This document shows positions 8,145 to 17,258 of a stretch of 47,728 nucleotides of DNA, in pieces. Source of the DNA: an uncultured Mucispirillum sp. GTDB lineage: Bacteria > Chrysiogenota > Deferribacteres > Deferribacterales > Mucispirillaceae. Positions within the stretch are counted from its first letter, which is position 1. The number at the start of each line of letters is the position of its first letter. The stretch lies in NCBI GenBank assembly GCA_944326705.1, contig CALVEY010000016.1, positions 1-47,728 of the forward strand, in the 5' to 3' direction. The notes beneath the pieces are model-generated. The model had not been told where the DNA came from, ran no database searches, and was given only the letters and a program-made list of their open reading frames with translations. A program made the translations under genes and the position numbers.

Positions 8145-8203
8145 ATCCCCTTTTCATTTCTTATTGTGTTAGATATCCGTAAGTATACTGGGAGATATGC
8201 TAC

Positions 8204-9016
8204 ATGGAAGACAAAATAAAACTTTACGGCTTTAATAACCTTACTAAAACATTAAGCTTTAATATTTATGATGTATGCTATGCAAAAAGCCAGAGAGAGC
8301 AGAAAGATTATATTGCATATATTGATGAGCAGTATAATTCAGAAAGGCTTACAAACATATTATGTAAAGTTACAGATATAATTGGAGCACATGTTTTAAA
8401 TGTATCTAAGCAGGATTATGACCCACAGGGTGCTTCTGTTACAATCCTTATTACTGAAGAAAAATTAGATGACCATTTAGTTGATAAATCATGCAACAGG
8501 GGAACTTATCTTCTTGCTGACAGGGAAACTGTGCTTGCTCACCTTGATAAAAGCCATGTTACAGTGCATACATATCCAGAATATCATCCAGATAATGCAA
8601 TATCTACATTTAGAGTAGATATTGATGTTTCTACATGCGGCGAAATTTCTCCACTTAATGCTCTTGATTTTTTAATTGGCAGCTTTGATTCTGATATTAT
8701 TACAATAGATTATCGTGTCCGCGGTTTTACACGCGATTTATCTGGCAAGAAATGTTATATTGACCATAATATTACATCTATTCAAGATTATATAGATGAT
8801 GCTACATTAACTAAATATGATGCAATAGATGTAAATGTGTATCAGTCAAATATATTCCACACTAAAATGCTTATAAAAGAAATAGAGCTTCAAAACTATC
8901 TTTTTAAAACAGATGTGTATGAGCTGCCACCTAAAAAGCGTTTAGAAATAACAGACAGCCTTCGCAAAGAAATGATAGAAATATTCAGCGGCACAAATAT
9001 ATATAACGAGAAATAA
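8204..9016 (+). CDS. speD: S-adenosylmethionine decarboxylase proenzyme
   Basis: Cytoplasmic pyruvoyl enzyme that decarboxylates S-adenosylmethionine to supply aminopropyl groups for spermidine. At 270 residues it matches the E. coli-type (class 1) SpeD. Residues 112-128 ([17 protein letters not shown]) contain the self-cleavage site between Lys116 and Ser117; Ser117 becomes the pyruvoyl group. The C-terminal [10 protein letters not shown] and [13 protein letters not shown] blocks are also typical. GGGAG nine bases before the ATG is the ribosome binding site. It is the first gene of the operon, two bases from the next start, and follows a structured leader with a terminator-like hairpin, suggesting control by attenuation. 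Confidence 0.95.
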   Translation: MEDKIKLYGFNNLTKTLSFNIYDVCYAKSQREQKDYIAYIDEQYNSERLTNILCKVTDIIGAHVLNVSKQDYDPQGASVTILITEEKLDDHLVDKSCNRGTYLLADRETVLAHLDKSHVTVHTYPEYHPDNAISTFRVDIDVSTCGEISPLNALDFLIGSFDSDIITIDYRVRGFTRDLSGKKCYIDHNITSIQDYIDDATLTKYDAIDVNVYQSNIFHTKMLIKEIELQNYLFKTDVYELPPKKRLEITDSLRKEMIEIFSGTNIYNEK

Positions 9017-9017
9017 T

Positions 9018-10463
9018 ATGCAGCAGAATATTGCACCTATATATGAAGCCTTACTTAATCATAAGAAAAAACGGGTAGTTCCTTTTGATGTGCCTGGACA
9101 TAAAGGCGGCAGGGGCACTCCCCTTTTAACAGAGTTTTTAGGTCAGGACTGCTTAAAAGTAGATGTTAACTCTATGAAGCCTCTTGATAACCTGTGCCAC
9201 CCTGTATCTGTTATATTAGAAGCAGAAAGATTAGCAGCAGATGCTTTTGGTGCGGCACATGCTTTTTTTATGGTAGGCGGCACAACTTCTTCTGTTCAGG
9301 CTATGATTATGACTGCCTGTAAATCAGGCGATAAGATAATACTTCCTAGAAATGTGCATAGAAGTGTTATTAATGCTCTTGTGGTGTGCGGTGCAGAGCC
9401 TGTATATGTTAACCCCGGCTTAAATAAAAGGCTTGGTATACCCCTTGGTATGTCAAAAGAAGATGTGGAGAAAGCTGTTAAGGCTCACCCTGAAGCAAAA
9501 GCTGTGCTTGTTAATAACCCTACATATTATGGAATATGCTCAGATATTTCTGAAATTGTGCGTATTGCCCATAATGCAGGTATGCTTGTATTAGCAGATG
9601 AAGCTCACGGCACACATTTTTATTTTGGTGATAATCTTCCTATGCCTGCAATCAAAGCAGGGGCAGATATGGCAGCAGTCAGTATGCATAAAACTGGCGG
9701 CTCACTAACCCAAAGTTCATTTTTATTAATTGGGGAAAATGTAAACCAAGGATATACAAGGCAGATTATAAACCTTACGCAGACTACAAGCGGCTCATAT
9801 CTTTTAATGAGTTCTCTTGATATTGCCAGAATGAACCTTGCATTAAATGGTAAAGAAATATTTAAAAAAACACTTGATTTAGCAGAGTATGCAAGAAATG
9901 AAATAAATAAAATAGGCGGCTATTATGCCTTTGGCAGAGAGCTTATAAATAATGATACAATATACGACTTTGACGGCACAAAACTTTCAGTTCATACTCT
10001 AGATATTGGTCTTGCTGGTATTGAAGTATATGACATTTTAAGAGATGAATATGAAATACAAATAGAGTTTGGCGATTTAGGCAACCTGCTTGCAATTATC
10101 AGTGCAGGGGATAGAGCCTTTGAAATAGAAAGACTTATATCATCACTTTCTGAAATAAAAAGACTATATGCACGCGAAAAAACTGGTATGTTTGACCATG
10201 AATATATTAATCCTGAAGTAGTGATTACTCCCCAAAAAGCCTTTTACAGCGATAAAAAATCTGTGCCTGTAAAAGAAAGCGAGAGATTAATATGCGGCGA
10301 ATTTATTATGAGTTATCCACCTGGTATTCCAATACTTGCACCAGGGGAGAGAATAACAAAAGAAATTATTGAATATATTATATATTCAAAAGAAAAAGGC
10401 TGCTCTTTAACAGGAACAGAAGATAAAAATGCAGAAAATATTAATGTATTAAAGGAGATATAA
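9018..10463 (+). CDS. Orn/Lys/Arg decarboxylase, probably arginine decarboxylase
   Basis: A PLP-dependent fold-I basic amino acid decarboxylase of 481 residues, the short form like Bacillus SpeA/YaaO without the N-terminal wing domain. Visible are the phosphate-binding VGGTTSSVQAM (86-96), DEAHGTH (194-200) and the Schiff-base lysine in SMHKTGG (Lys225). A smaller C-terminal domain begins after about residue 385. Substrate choice is inferred: the operon also encodes agmatinase, which makes sense if this enzyme turns arginine into agmatine. Lysine or ornithine cannot be excluded. It starts two bases after speD and ends one base before the speE start. Confidence 0.9.
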   Translation: MQQNIAPIYEALLNHKKKRVVPFDVPGHKGGRGTPLLTEFLGQDCLKVDVNSMKPLDNLCHPVSVILEAERLAADAFGAAHAFFMVGGTTSSVQAMIMTACKSGDKIILPRNVHRSVINALVVCGAEPVYVNPGLNKRLGIPLGMSKEDVEKAVKAHPEAKAVLVNNPTYYGICSDISEIVRIAHNAGMLVLADEAHGTHFYFGDNLPMPAIKAGADMAAVSMHKTGGSLTQSSFLLIGENVNQGYTRQIINLTQTTSGSYLLMSSLDIARMNLALNGKEIFKKTLDLAEYARNEINKIGGYYAFGRELINNDTIYDFDGTKLSVHTLDIGLAGIEVYDILRDEYEIQIEFGDLGNLLAIISAGDRAFEIERLISSLSEIKRLYAREKTGMFDHEYINPEVVITPQKAFYSDKKSVPVKESERLICGEFIMSYPPGIPILAPGERITKEIIEYIIYSKEKGCSLTGTEDKNAENINVLKEI

Positions 10464-10464
10464 A

Positions 10465-11319
10465 ATGGAATTATGGTATACAGAAGAACATTCTGAAAAT
10501 GTAAGATTTTCTATAAAAGTAGAAGAACAGTTATATTCAGCACAAAGCCCATTTCAAAGAATTGATGTATTTCAATCTAAAGAATTTGGCAGATTTTTCA
10601 CGCTTGACGGTCTTATGATGGTAACAGAAAAAGATGAGTTTATATACCATGATATGATTACTCATGTAGCTATGGCAACTAACCCAAATATTAAAAAAGT
10701 GCTTGTTATTGGTGCAGGTGACGGCGGCACTGTTAGAGAGCTTACAAGGTATTCAACTATTGAGCATATAGATATGGTAGAAATAGATAAAATGGTAGTA
10801 GATGCATGTATTAAATATCTTCCACAGACTGCATGTAAATTGAATGATGAAAGAGTAAGCCTTATTTTTGAAGACGGATTAAAATTTGTCCGCACAAAAG
10901 TTCAGGAATACGACTTAATTATAGTAGATTCTACTGACCCTTTTGGTCCTGGTGAAGGTCTTTTTACAAAAGAATTTTATGGCAACTGCTTTAACGCATT
11001 AAAAGAAGACGGCATACTTGTAAACCAGCATGAAACACCATACTATGACAGCTATGCAAAATCTATGCAGAGAGCACATAAAAGAATAAAAGAGTTTTTC
11101 CCTGTATGCAGAGTTTATCAGGCCCATATCCCTACTTATCCATCTGGGCACTGGCTTTTTGGCTTTGCTTCTAAAAAATATGACCCTGTAAAAGATTTAG
11201 ATGCTGATAAATGGAATAAATTAGGGCTTAAAACAAAATATTATAATACAGATATTCATACTGGTGCTTTTGCCCTTCCTAACTATGTTATTGATTTATT
11301 AAAGGCAAGCCATGAATAA
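10465..11319 (+). CDS. speE: Spermidine synthase
   Basis: Polyamine aminopropyltransferase of 284 residues, making spermidine from putrescine and decarboxylated S-adenosylmethionine. The N-terminal beta part precedes a Rossmann domain with VIGAGDGGTVREL (81-93), the family's GGGDG motif in a GAGDGG form. MVEID (104-108) and DLIIVDSTDPFGPGEGLF follow. AAAGGAGAT precedes the ATG. The end overlaps the agmatinase start by eight bases, so translation is probably coupled. Confidence 0.95.
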   Translation: MELWYTEEHSENVRFSIKVEEQLYSAQSPFQRIDVFQSKEFGRFFTLDGLMMVTEKDEFIYHDMITHVAMATNPNIKKVLVIGAGDGGTVRELTRYSTIEHIDMVEIDKMVVDACIKYLPQTACKLNDERVSLIFEDGLKFVRTKVQEYDLIIVDSTDPFGPGEGLFTKEFYGNCFNALKEDGILVNQHETPYYDSYAKSMQRAHKRIKEFFPVCRVYQAHIPTYPSGHWLFGFASKKYDPVKDLDADKWNKLGLKTKYYNTDIHTGAFALPNYVIDLLKASHE

Positions 11320-12163
11320 AAATATACATACATTTATCGGCTGTGATAATGAATATGATGAAAGCCAGATTGTAATATTTGGAGCACCATTTGACGGCAC
11401 TACAAGCTACCGCCCAGGCACTCGTTTTGCAGCTGCTGCTATGCGTAATGAAAGCACAGGTATAGAAACATACAGCCCGTATCAAGATAGAGATTTAGAA
11501 GATTATAATATTTTTGACGGCGGCGATTTAGAGTTTGTTTTTGGAAACCCTGCTAAAAATATTGCAATAATTAAAGAATATACAGCAGAGCTTTTAAAAG
11601 ATAATAAAATACCTGCCATGATAGGCGGCGAACATTTAGTTACACTTGGAGCAGTGCAGGCTGTTGCTGAAAAATATAATGATTTGCATATTATCCATTT
11701 TGATGCCCATGCAGATTTAAGAGATGATTATTTAGGCGAAAAATTATCTCATGCAACAGTGCTTCATAGAGTATGGGATATTGTTGGCGATAATAAAATA
11801 TTCCAGTTTGGTATAAGAAGCGGAGAAAAGGGAGAATTTGAGTTTGCAAAAAATCATACTTATATGAATAAGTTTGATATGAAAACTTTAGATGAAGTTA
11901 TTGCAAAACTTAAAAACAAGCCTGTCTATATTACTATAGATTTAGATGTGTTAGACAGCTCTGTATTTCCAGGCACAGGCACTCCAGAAGCAGGCGGCAT
12001 CACATTTAAAGAGTTAATAAATGCAATTATGCTTTTTCAAAATCTGGAAAATATAGTTGCTTTTGATATTAATGAGCTTTCACCTATGCTTGATGCAAGC
12101 GGAGCATCAACAGCCTGTGCATGCAAAGTATTAAGAGAAATGCTGCTTGCAGTTTCAAAATAA
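11312..12163 (+). CDS. speB: Agmatinase, ureohydrolase family
   Basis: Manganese-dependent ureohydrolase of 283 residues, expected to split agmatine into putrescine and urea. The metal ligands are all present: GGEH (His108), HFDAHADLRDD (Asp131, His133, Asp135) and ITIDLDVLD (Asp210, Asp212), followed by the PGTGTPEAGG loop. With the upstream decarboxylase this gives the arginine-agmatine-putrescine route, and SpeD/SpeE then make spermidine. It is the last gene of the operon. The hairpin right after its stop is one of two copies flanking an inserted-looking segment. Confidence 0.92.
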   Translation: MNKNIHTFIGCDNEYDESQIVIFGAPFDGTTSYRPGTRFAAAAMRNESTGIETYSPYQDRDLEDYNIFDGGDLEFVFGNPAKNIAIIKEYTAELLKDNKIPAMIGGEHLVTLGAVQAVAEKYNDLHIIHFDAHADLRDDYLGEKLSHATVLHRVWDIVGDNKIFQFGIRSGEKGEFEFAKNHTYMNKFDMKTLDEVIAKLKNKPVYITIDLDVLDSSVFPGTGTPEAGGITFKELINAIMLFQNLENIVAFDINELSPMLDASGASTACACKVLREMLLAVSK

Positions 12164-12190
12164 ATTAAGCCCTTTAATAAGGGCTTAATT
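12163..12190 (+). terminator. Terminator hairpin after speB, copy 1
   Basis: A perfect 12-bp stem (12163-12174 with 12179-12190) around loop TAAT. No U-run follows. The 21 bases 12170-12190 recur exactly at 12385-12405. Confidence 0.7.
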
Positions 12191-12384
12191 CATTTTGTCG
12201 AAAAAATACATTTTTTCGCCAGCCTTTTGCCAGCCTAATAATGCTTTATGCATTTTATTAGGCTACAAGGGTAACTAAACTTGGATACACGCTCCAAGTT
12301 TAGTTAAACAAATTAATTTTTAATGCAGATAATATTTCTTATTATAAGTTTAAAATAATCAATAACTTTTTTGACAGTCTAAAA
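12191..12384. repeat. Hairpin-rich island between duplicated terminators, element 1
   Basis: This 194-base non-coding segment sits between two exact 21-base copies of the terminator hairpin. It contains three palindromes. CGAAAAAA/TTTTTTCG lies at 12199-12218. AGCCTAATAA at 12232-12241 pairs with TTATTAGGCT at 12255-12264. A perfect 13-bp stem joins 12273-12285 to 12293-12305 (AACTAAACTTGGA). The right end, read in reverse, is TTTTAGACTGTCAAAAAAG and closely matches the left end of the second island at 42399. It looks like a small insertion or MITE-like element that duplicated its target. Confidence 0.45.
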
Positions 12385-12405
12385 CCCTTTAATAAGGGCT
12401 TAATT
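12385..12405 (-). terminator. Terminator hairpin after nikE, copy 2
   Basis: Second copy of the 21-base terminator sequence. Read on the minus strand it forms AGCCCTT/AAGGGTT followed by TTTT, suitable for ending the nik operon. Confidence 0.6.
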
Positions 12406-13160
12406 TATACTATCATCATATTTTTAAAGCTGTCACTAGGGTTATTTATCCCCTGCTCTATAAAAAATCTGTCTTTTATTATACCGTTTTCTAAAAATAT
12501 AATATCATCGCACAGTTTTAGTATTATTCTTATATCATGAGATATTACAAGATATGAAAGCTTATATTTTTCCTTTAATTCTTCTAACAGTTTAATAATT
12601 TCTGCCTGTATTATCATATCAAGACTGCTTAATGCTTCATCAAGTATTAAAAGTTTAGGCTGCACAGATAATGCTCTTGCAATAGCCACTCTCTGCTGCT
12701 CGCCGCCGCTTAAGTGAGTAATATTCTTATACATTTTATCTTCGCTGAGCTTTACTGCAGAAAGCAGATTAAGAACAATATCTTTTATTTCATCTTTTGT
12801 ATAATTATAATAATTTTCAATGGGTTCTTTTATCACATCATATACAGTAAACTGTGGATTCATAGAGCTTTGGGGGTCTTGAAACACTACCTGCATATCT
12901 TTATATACATTTTTTAATTCATTATATTTTAAGCTGTGTATATCTTTACCCATAAATGTAACAGTGCCTTCTGTTGCTTTTTCAAGGCCTAATATTATAC
13001 GCATAAGTGTGCTTTTACCTGCTCCATTTCTGCCTGCAAATCCCATACTTCTGCCCTGCTTTAAGTGAAAGGATATATTTTCAAGCACTTTTATACTTTC
13101 TTTTTTTGAAAACCAGCTGTTATCATTATATATTTTAGTAATATTCTCACATTTCAGCAT
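12405..13160 (-). CDS. nikE: Nickel ABC transporter ATP-binding protein NikE
   Basis: The second ATPase of the importer, 251 residues. It has Walker A GRNGAGKST (43-51), Q-loop VVFQDPQSSMNP, signature LSGGEQQR and Walker B LLILDEALSSLD, then the switch histidine in SHDIR. It is of the Opp/Dpp/Nik peptide-nickel class, and the name rests on the clear NikA in the same operon. It overlaps nikD by 14 bases and is the last gene before the terminator. Confidence 0.88.
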   Translation of the reverse strand: MLKCENITKIYNDNSWFSKKESIKVLENISFHLKQGRSMGFAGRNGAGKSTLMRIILGLEKATEGTVTFMGKDIHSLKYNELKNVYKDMQVVFQDPQSSMNPQFTVYDVIKEPIENYYNYTKDEIKDIVLNLLSAVKLSEDKMYKNITHLSGGEQQRVAIARALSVQPKLLILDEALSSLDMIIQAEIIKLLEELKEKYKLSYLVISHDIRIILKLCDDIIFLENGIIKDRFFIEQGINNPSDSFKNMMIV

Positions 13161-13938
13161 AATTTTCTCCTAAGTCAATATTCCACTTATTAGTATAAAG
13201 CCTGTTATTTGCAGCAATCAGCTCTTTTGTATATTTATGGCGGTTTTCTGCTAACAGCTCATTTTTATTAAAAATATCTACAAGTCTGCCCTTATCCATA
13301 ACTGCAATTTTATCTGCACAGCTTTTTGCAACTGCAAGATTATGGGTTATCATAAGCACTGCTTTATTTTCCTGCTTTAATTTTAATATTAAATCAATAA
13401 TTTCTTTCTGACCTGTAATATCTAAATCAGATGTTGGCTCATCTGCTATAATAATTTTGCTGTCAAGAGATAATGCTATTGTAATCATTACCCTTTGAAG
13501 CATACCGCCTGATAACTGAAATGGATATGAATTTAAAATATCATGCGGGTTTTTAAGCTCCACTTTTTCTAGTTCTGCACATACTTTATCAATAGAATAT
13601 TCTTTATTATTAGACAGCAATATATCTTTAAACTGAGCGCCTATTGTAAAAACGCTGTCAAAACATGAAGCTGGCGACTGCATAATCATACTTATAAATG
13701 AGCCCCGCATATTTTCATCAAATGGCTTATCATCATATAATATAGTGCCTGAAGTCTGCATAACATTTAAGGGCAGCATATTTAAAATAGAGAGAGCTGT
13801 CATAGTTTTACCAGAGCCAGACTGACCTAAAAGACACACAATTTCCCCTTCATTTATATCAAAAGATATGTTATGAAGTATCTGATACTTATTAGTGCCA
13901 GCTGATAAATCATTAATACTTATTAACTTTTTACACAT
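13147..13938 (-). CDS. nikD: Nickel ABC transporter ATP-binding protein NikD
   Basis: First ATPase, 263 residues. Walker A is GQSGSGKTM (about 38-46), the Q-loop is SMIMQSPASCFDSVFTIG, the signature LSGGMLQR and Walker B IIIADEPTSDLD. The C-terminal extension of the peptide-nickel ATPase class (RLVDIFNKNEL onward) is shorter than in OppD. It overlaps nikC by 16 bases and nikE by 14, so the operon is translationally coupled. Confidence 0.88.
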   Translation of the reverse strand: MCKKLISINDLSAGTNKYQILHNISFDINEGEIVCLLGQSGSGKTMTALSILNMLPLNVMQTSGTILYDDKPFDENMRGSFISMIMQSPASCFDSVFTIGAQFKDILLSNNKEYSIDKVCAELEKVELKNPHDILNSYPFQLSGGMLQRVMITIALSLDSKIIIADEPTSDLDITGQKEIIDLILKLKQENKAVLMITHNLAVAKSCADKIAVMDKGRLVDIFNKNELLAENRHKYTKELIAANNRLYTNKWNIDLGENYAEM

Positions 13939-14771
13939 AATTCACTCTCGCTGCTGCTAAATTCTTTTGTTTCATACCTATCTCTTAACTTTTCGCCTAT
14001 ACTGTTAAACACTGCAACTGTAATAAATATGCAGATACCGGGATAAATCATTAATTCAGGGTGCTCTCTAATATATGGTGCTGCATCATTTATCATAACG
14101 CCCCATTCTGCTGTTGGTGCCTGCACTCCAAGTCCTAAAAAACTAAGCCCTGCCACATGAAGCATCATATGCCCTAAATCTAATGTGGCTAAAATTATAA
14201 CTTGAGATAATACCTTTGGCATAATATGCTTTAAGACAATTTTAAGCCTTGATGAACCAGAACATTTTGCAGCTGTAACATAGTTTTTCTGTTTTGTTTC
14301 AAGTACTATACTTCGGACAATACGAGCATACCATGCCCAGTGAGTTAAGGCTATTGCAATGATTACATTTATTAGTCCAACACCTAATACACCTATAAAA
14401 AATAGGGCAAGTATAAATGTAGGAAATGTAAGAAATACATCGCATATTCTCATTAATATGCTGTCAAAAAGTCCACCGCGAAAGCCTGCTATACTTCCTA
14501 CTATTAAAGAAAGAAAAAGCACTAATAATATAGTTGCTAAAACACTTATTAAAGACATTCTTGTACCGTATATTATTCTTGAAAATACATCTCTGCCTAA
14601 ATGGTCAGTCCCTAAAATATGGCTGGAAGTAACAGGTGCAAATTTATTTGTTAAATCTACATCATATGGGTTATATGGAGCAATTAACGGAGCAAATAAT
14701 GCACTTAATATAATAATGGCAAGTAATGAAAAAAGTATAATTAATCCTTTGTCTTTCATGTTATGCTCCAT
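13923..14771 (-). CDS. nikC: Nickel ABC transporter permease NikC
   Basis: Inner-membrane permease of the DppC/OppC type, 282 residues. A first helix (8-29) is followed by the typical linker APYNPYDVDLTNKFAP and GTDHLGRDVFSRI. About five more helices follow, with the EAA-type loop AAKCSGSSRLKIVLKHIMP contacting the ATPases. It overlaps nikB by 11 bases and nikD by 16. Confidence 0.88.
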   Translation of the reverse strand: MEHNMKDKGLIILFSLLAIIILSALFAPLIAPYNPYDVDLTNKFAPVTSSHILGTDHLGRDVFSRIIYGTRMSLISVLATILLVLFLSLIVGSIAGFRGGLFDSILMRICDVFLTFPTFILALFFIGVLGVGLINVIIAIALTHWAWYARIVRSIVLETKQKNYVTAAKCSGSSRLKIVLKHIMPKVLSQVIILATLDLGHMMLHVAGLSFLGLGVQAPTAEWGVMINDAAPYIREHPELMIYPGICIFITVAVFNSIGEKLRDRYETKEFSSSESELCVKS

Positions 14772-15693
14772 ATTTTATTTTAGGGTTTAAATAAACATAT
14801 ATTATATCTATAATTAAGTTTACTATTATAAATACACCAGTCATTAGTATCATAAAGCACTGTATAACTGGATAGTCATGGTTAGTGATAGATGAAACAA
14901 CATATCTTCCAACTCCAGGCAGAGCAAAAAGCACTTCCACCACAACTGCCCCGCCTATTAACTCACCAAAATGCATACCAAGGGAAGTAATCACAGGAAG
15001 CATTGAATTTTTAAGCACATATTTTCCCATAACAGTATTTTTATGCACGCCATTTACTTTTAAATACCATACAGAGCGGTTATTAATATGCTCTAAAAAG
15101 CTTGTTCTTGTAATACGGGTATTAATAGCGCTTGACATTAAGCCAAGAGTTAAAATAGGCATAATCCAGCTGGAAATGCCCTCTAACCCAAAAGGCGGCA
15201 GAATATTTAATTTTAATGCAAATAAATATATAAGCAGAAATCCAAACCAAAAACTAGGGGTAGATACGCCAATAAATGAGAAAAATTTTATTAATTTATC
15301 TGCCAGACTGTCTTTTTTAACTGCTCCTAAAATACCCAGCGGTATACTTACAATTATGACTACTATCATAGCTAAAAATGTAACTTTTAATGTAGTAGGA
15401 AAATAATACATTAAATCGCCAAAAGCATCTCGTTTAGTCATATAAGACATTCCAAAATCAAGCTGCACTGCACCTTTAAGCCATAAAGCATATTGAGTAA
15501 AAAATGGCTTATCAAGCCCTAGTTCTGCCCTTGTAACTGCTAGAGCTTCTTCTGTTGGCGGTATTCTTGAATTAAGCAGGTATGCCTGTGCTGGGTCAAC
15601 TGGTCCAAGTCTAAGCACAGTAAACACAATAAATGATACTGCAAACATCACAGGTATAATAAGCAGAAGTCGTTTTACAATATATTTAATCAT
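14761..15693 (-). CDS. nikB: Nickel ABC transporter permease NikB
   Basis: Inner-membrane permease of the DppB/OppB type, 310 residues with six predicted helices. It begins YIVKRLLLIIPVMFAVSFIVF, the family's N-terminal helix, and has a long periplasmic loop (about 32-95). The conserved cytoplasmic loop contains LKVNGVHKNTVMGKYVLKN and the end GVGRYVVSSITNHDYPVIQ is typical. It overlaps nikA by eight bases at its start and nikC by 11 bases at its end. Confidence 0.88.
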   Translation of the reverse strand: MIKYIVKRLLLIIPVMFAVSFIVFTVLRLGPVDPAQAYLLNSRIPPTEEALAVTRAELGLDKPFFTQYALWLKGAVQLDFGMSYMTKRDAFGDLMYYFPTTLKVTFLAMIVVIIVSIPLGILGAVKKDSLADKLIKFFSFIGVSTPSFWFGFLLIYLFALKLNILPPFGLEGISSWIMPILTLGLMSSAINTRITRTSFLEHINNRSVWYLKVNGVHKNTVMGKYVLKNSMLPVITSLGMHFGELIGGAVVVEVLFALPGVGRYVVSSITNHDYPVIQCFMILMTGVFIIVNLIIDIIYVYLNPKIKYGA

Positions 15694-17242
15694 TATAAGG
15701 CTCCAGAGTATGCAGCATAAATTCTGTTACCATATTACCAAACTGGAAGTTTTTCACTCTGTCTTTTCTTACAAGTGCTAAATCCAGCTCGTAGCTGATA
15801 GGAAGATATACTGCTTCATTATGGAAAATATTAAGTATTTCTTTATATTTTTCTGTAATATTTGTATTATTATCTGATATGATTAATTGGCTTATCATAT
15901 TATCAATATCTGCTTTTTCTTTCAGTCCCCTTTGTGCCTGATAATCTGCATGAGATGGTTTTCTCATACTTCCTGCAAAAGTGCCAGGGTCAAAAGGCGG
16001 TCCCCATGTTTTATTAAATATCATATCAAAGCTGCCGTTTGCCTGTAAGCTGTAAAAAATAGTGCTTTCTTCAGCTACTAAATTAAGCTTAATTCCTGCC
16101 TGCATTAAATCAGCCTGAATAATTTCTGCCATAGCTTTTTGTTTTGGGTCTATTCCTATATAGTGCATATCTATAGATAATACTTGACCGTCTTTTTCTC
16201 TATATAGGCCTTTTTTCTTCCAGCCTGCATTTTCTAATATTTCATTTGCTTTTTTAATGTTATATTCATAAGGAATAATGCCAGCATTACAGTATTCAAG
16301 CTCTGGATTAAATATCTGCTCTGCCTTTATTTCCTGATTAAGTAAAATATATTTTATAATATTATCTTTATTTACTGCCATCATAACGGCTTTTCTAACA
16401 TTTACATCTTTTGTATTATTCCTTGCAGTATTTAGTGCAACCATATTTGTTACTCTTGGCTCAGATTTATAAGCTGCAATATCTTTATTTTTAGACAGAC
16501 GGACAAAATTTTCAATAGTAAAGCTGCCCTCCCCTAAAAGCATATCTATTTTACCAGTTTCTAAAGCAATTATTCTGCTGTTTGCATCAGGCAGCACTAA
16601 AACTTTTACATATTTATATTTTGGCTTTTGTCCCCAGTAGTATTCATTTCTTTCAAAGATATCATATTCCCCAAGTTTTGTTTCTATAAGCTTCCAAGGT
16701 CCTGAACCAATAGGTGCTTTTATACCTTTGCTTGTATCTTTATTATCTAAAAAGCCATTTGGAGCAAGTATTCTAAAAGGACGGGCAACACTTAATTCTT
16801 TTAAAGTAAGGTTATAAGGTTTTGAAAGTTTAAGTATAAATGTTTTATCATCTTTTGCAGAAAAACTTTCTATCATGCTGACTAATGCTATCCAGCTGTG
16901 GCGTGCTTTATTCTGCATAACTGCATTAAAATTCATTACTACTGCATAAGCTGTCACAGGACTTCCGTCAGAAAATTTTGCATTACGCAGTTTAAATGTA
17001 TAAGTTAATCCGTCATCACTTATGCTCCAGCTTTCTGCCAGAGCGCCCTCCATACCATCTGGTGTATAGCGCACAAGGCTGTCATATACCATAGTTTGTG
17101 CATACATTTGGTTTGGATTATATAAATGCGGGTTTAATGGTCCAGCATTTACTGGATATGCTATTGTTAATGTGCTGTCATCTTGAGCATAAACTGTTGT
17201 GGATAATAAGAAAATAAAGAAAATGATTATAAACTTCTTCAT
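15686..17242 (-). CDS. nikA: Periplasmic nickel-binding protein NikA
   Basis: Extracytoplasmic solute-binding protein, about 518 residues with a signal peptide (about 1-19, ending VYA). It resembles E. coli NikA closely from memory: VNAGPLNPHLYNPNQM near the N-terminus, ARPFRILAP, GIKAPIGSGPWKL, then KTWGPPFDPGTFAGSMR and PSHADYQAQRGL. This is nearer NikA than DppA or OppA. NikA binds a nickel-chelator complex in the periplasm and delivers it to NikBC. I chose the second ATG (17242) because GAGGT lies at better spacing. It is the first gene of the operon behind a NikR-like operator. Confidence 0.9.
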   Translation of the reverse strand: MKKFIIIFFIFLLSTTVYAQDDSTLTIAYPVNAGPLNPHLYNPNQMYAQTMVYDSLVRYTPDGMEGALAESWSISDDGLTYTFKLRNAKFSDGSPVTAYAVVMNFNAVMQNKARHSWIALVSMIESFSAKDDKTFILKLSKPYNLTLKELSVARPFRILAPNGFLDNKDTSKGIKAPIGSGPWKLIETKLGEYDIFERNEYYWGQKPKYKYVKVLVLPDANSRIIALETGKIDMLLGEGSFTIENFVRLSKNKDIAAYKSEPRVTNMVALNTARNNTKDVNVRKAVMMAVNKDNIIKYILLNQEIKAEQIFNPELEYCNAGIIPYEYNIKKANEILENAGWKKKGLYREKDGQVLSIDMHYIGIDPKQKAMAEIIQADLMQAGIKLNLVAEESTIFYSLQANGSFDMIFNKTWGPPFDPGTFAGSMRKPSHADYQAQRGLKEKADIDNMISQLIISDNNTNITEKYKEILNIFHNEAVYLPISYELDLALVRKDRVKNFQFGNMVTEFMLHTLEPYND

Positions 17243-17258
17243 CATATACCTCTTTATT

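Noticed and set aside
12191-12384. CRISPR array
   Set aside because: The hairpins differ from one another and no regular repeat-spacer pattern is present; none is seen elsewhere in the window either.
14359-15406. Plus-strand open frames of 143 and 173 codons
   Set aside because: They are antisense to nikC and nikB, whose conserved motifs and overlaps are clear.
13923-17242. Dipeptide or oligopeptide transporter
   Set aside because: The permeases and ATPases alone would allow it, but the binding protein carries NikA-specific blocks and the promoter has a NikR-like site.
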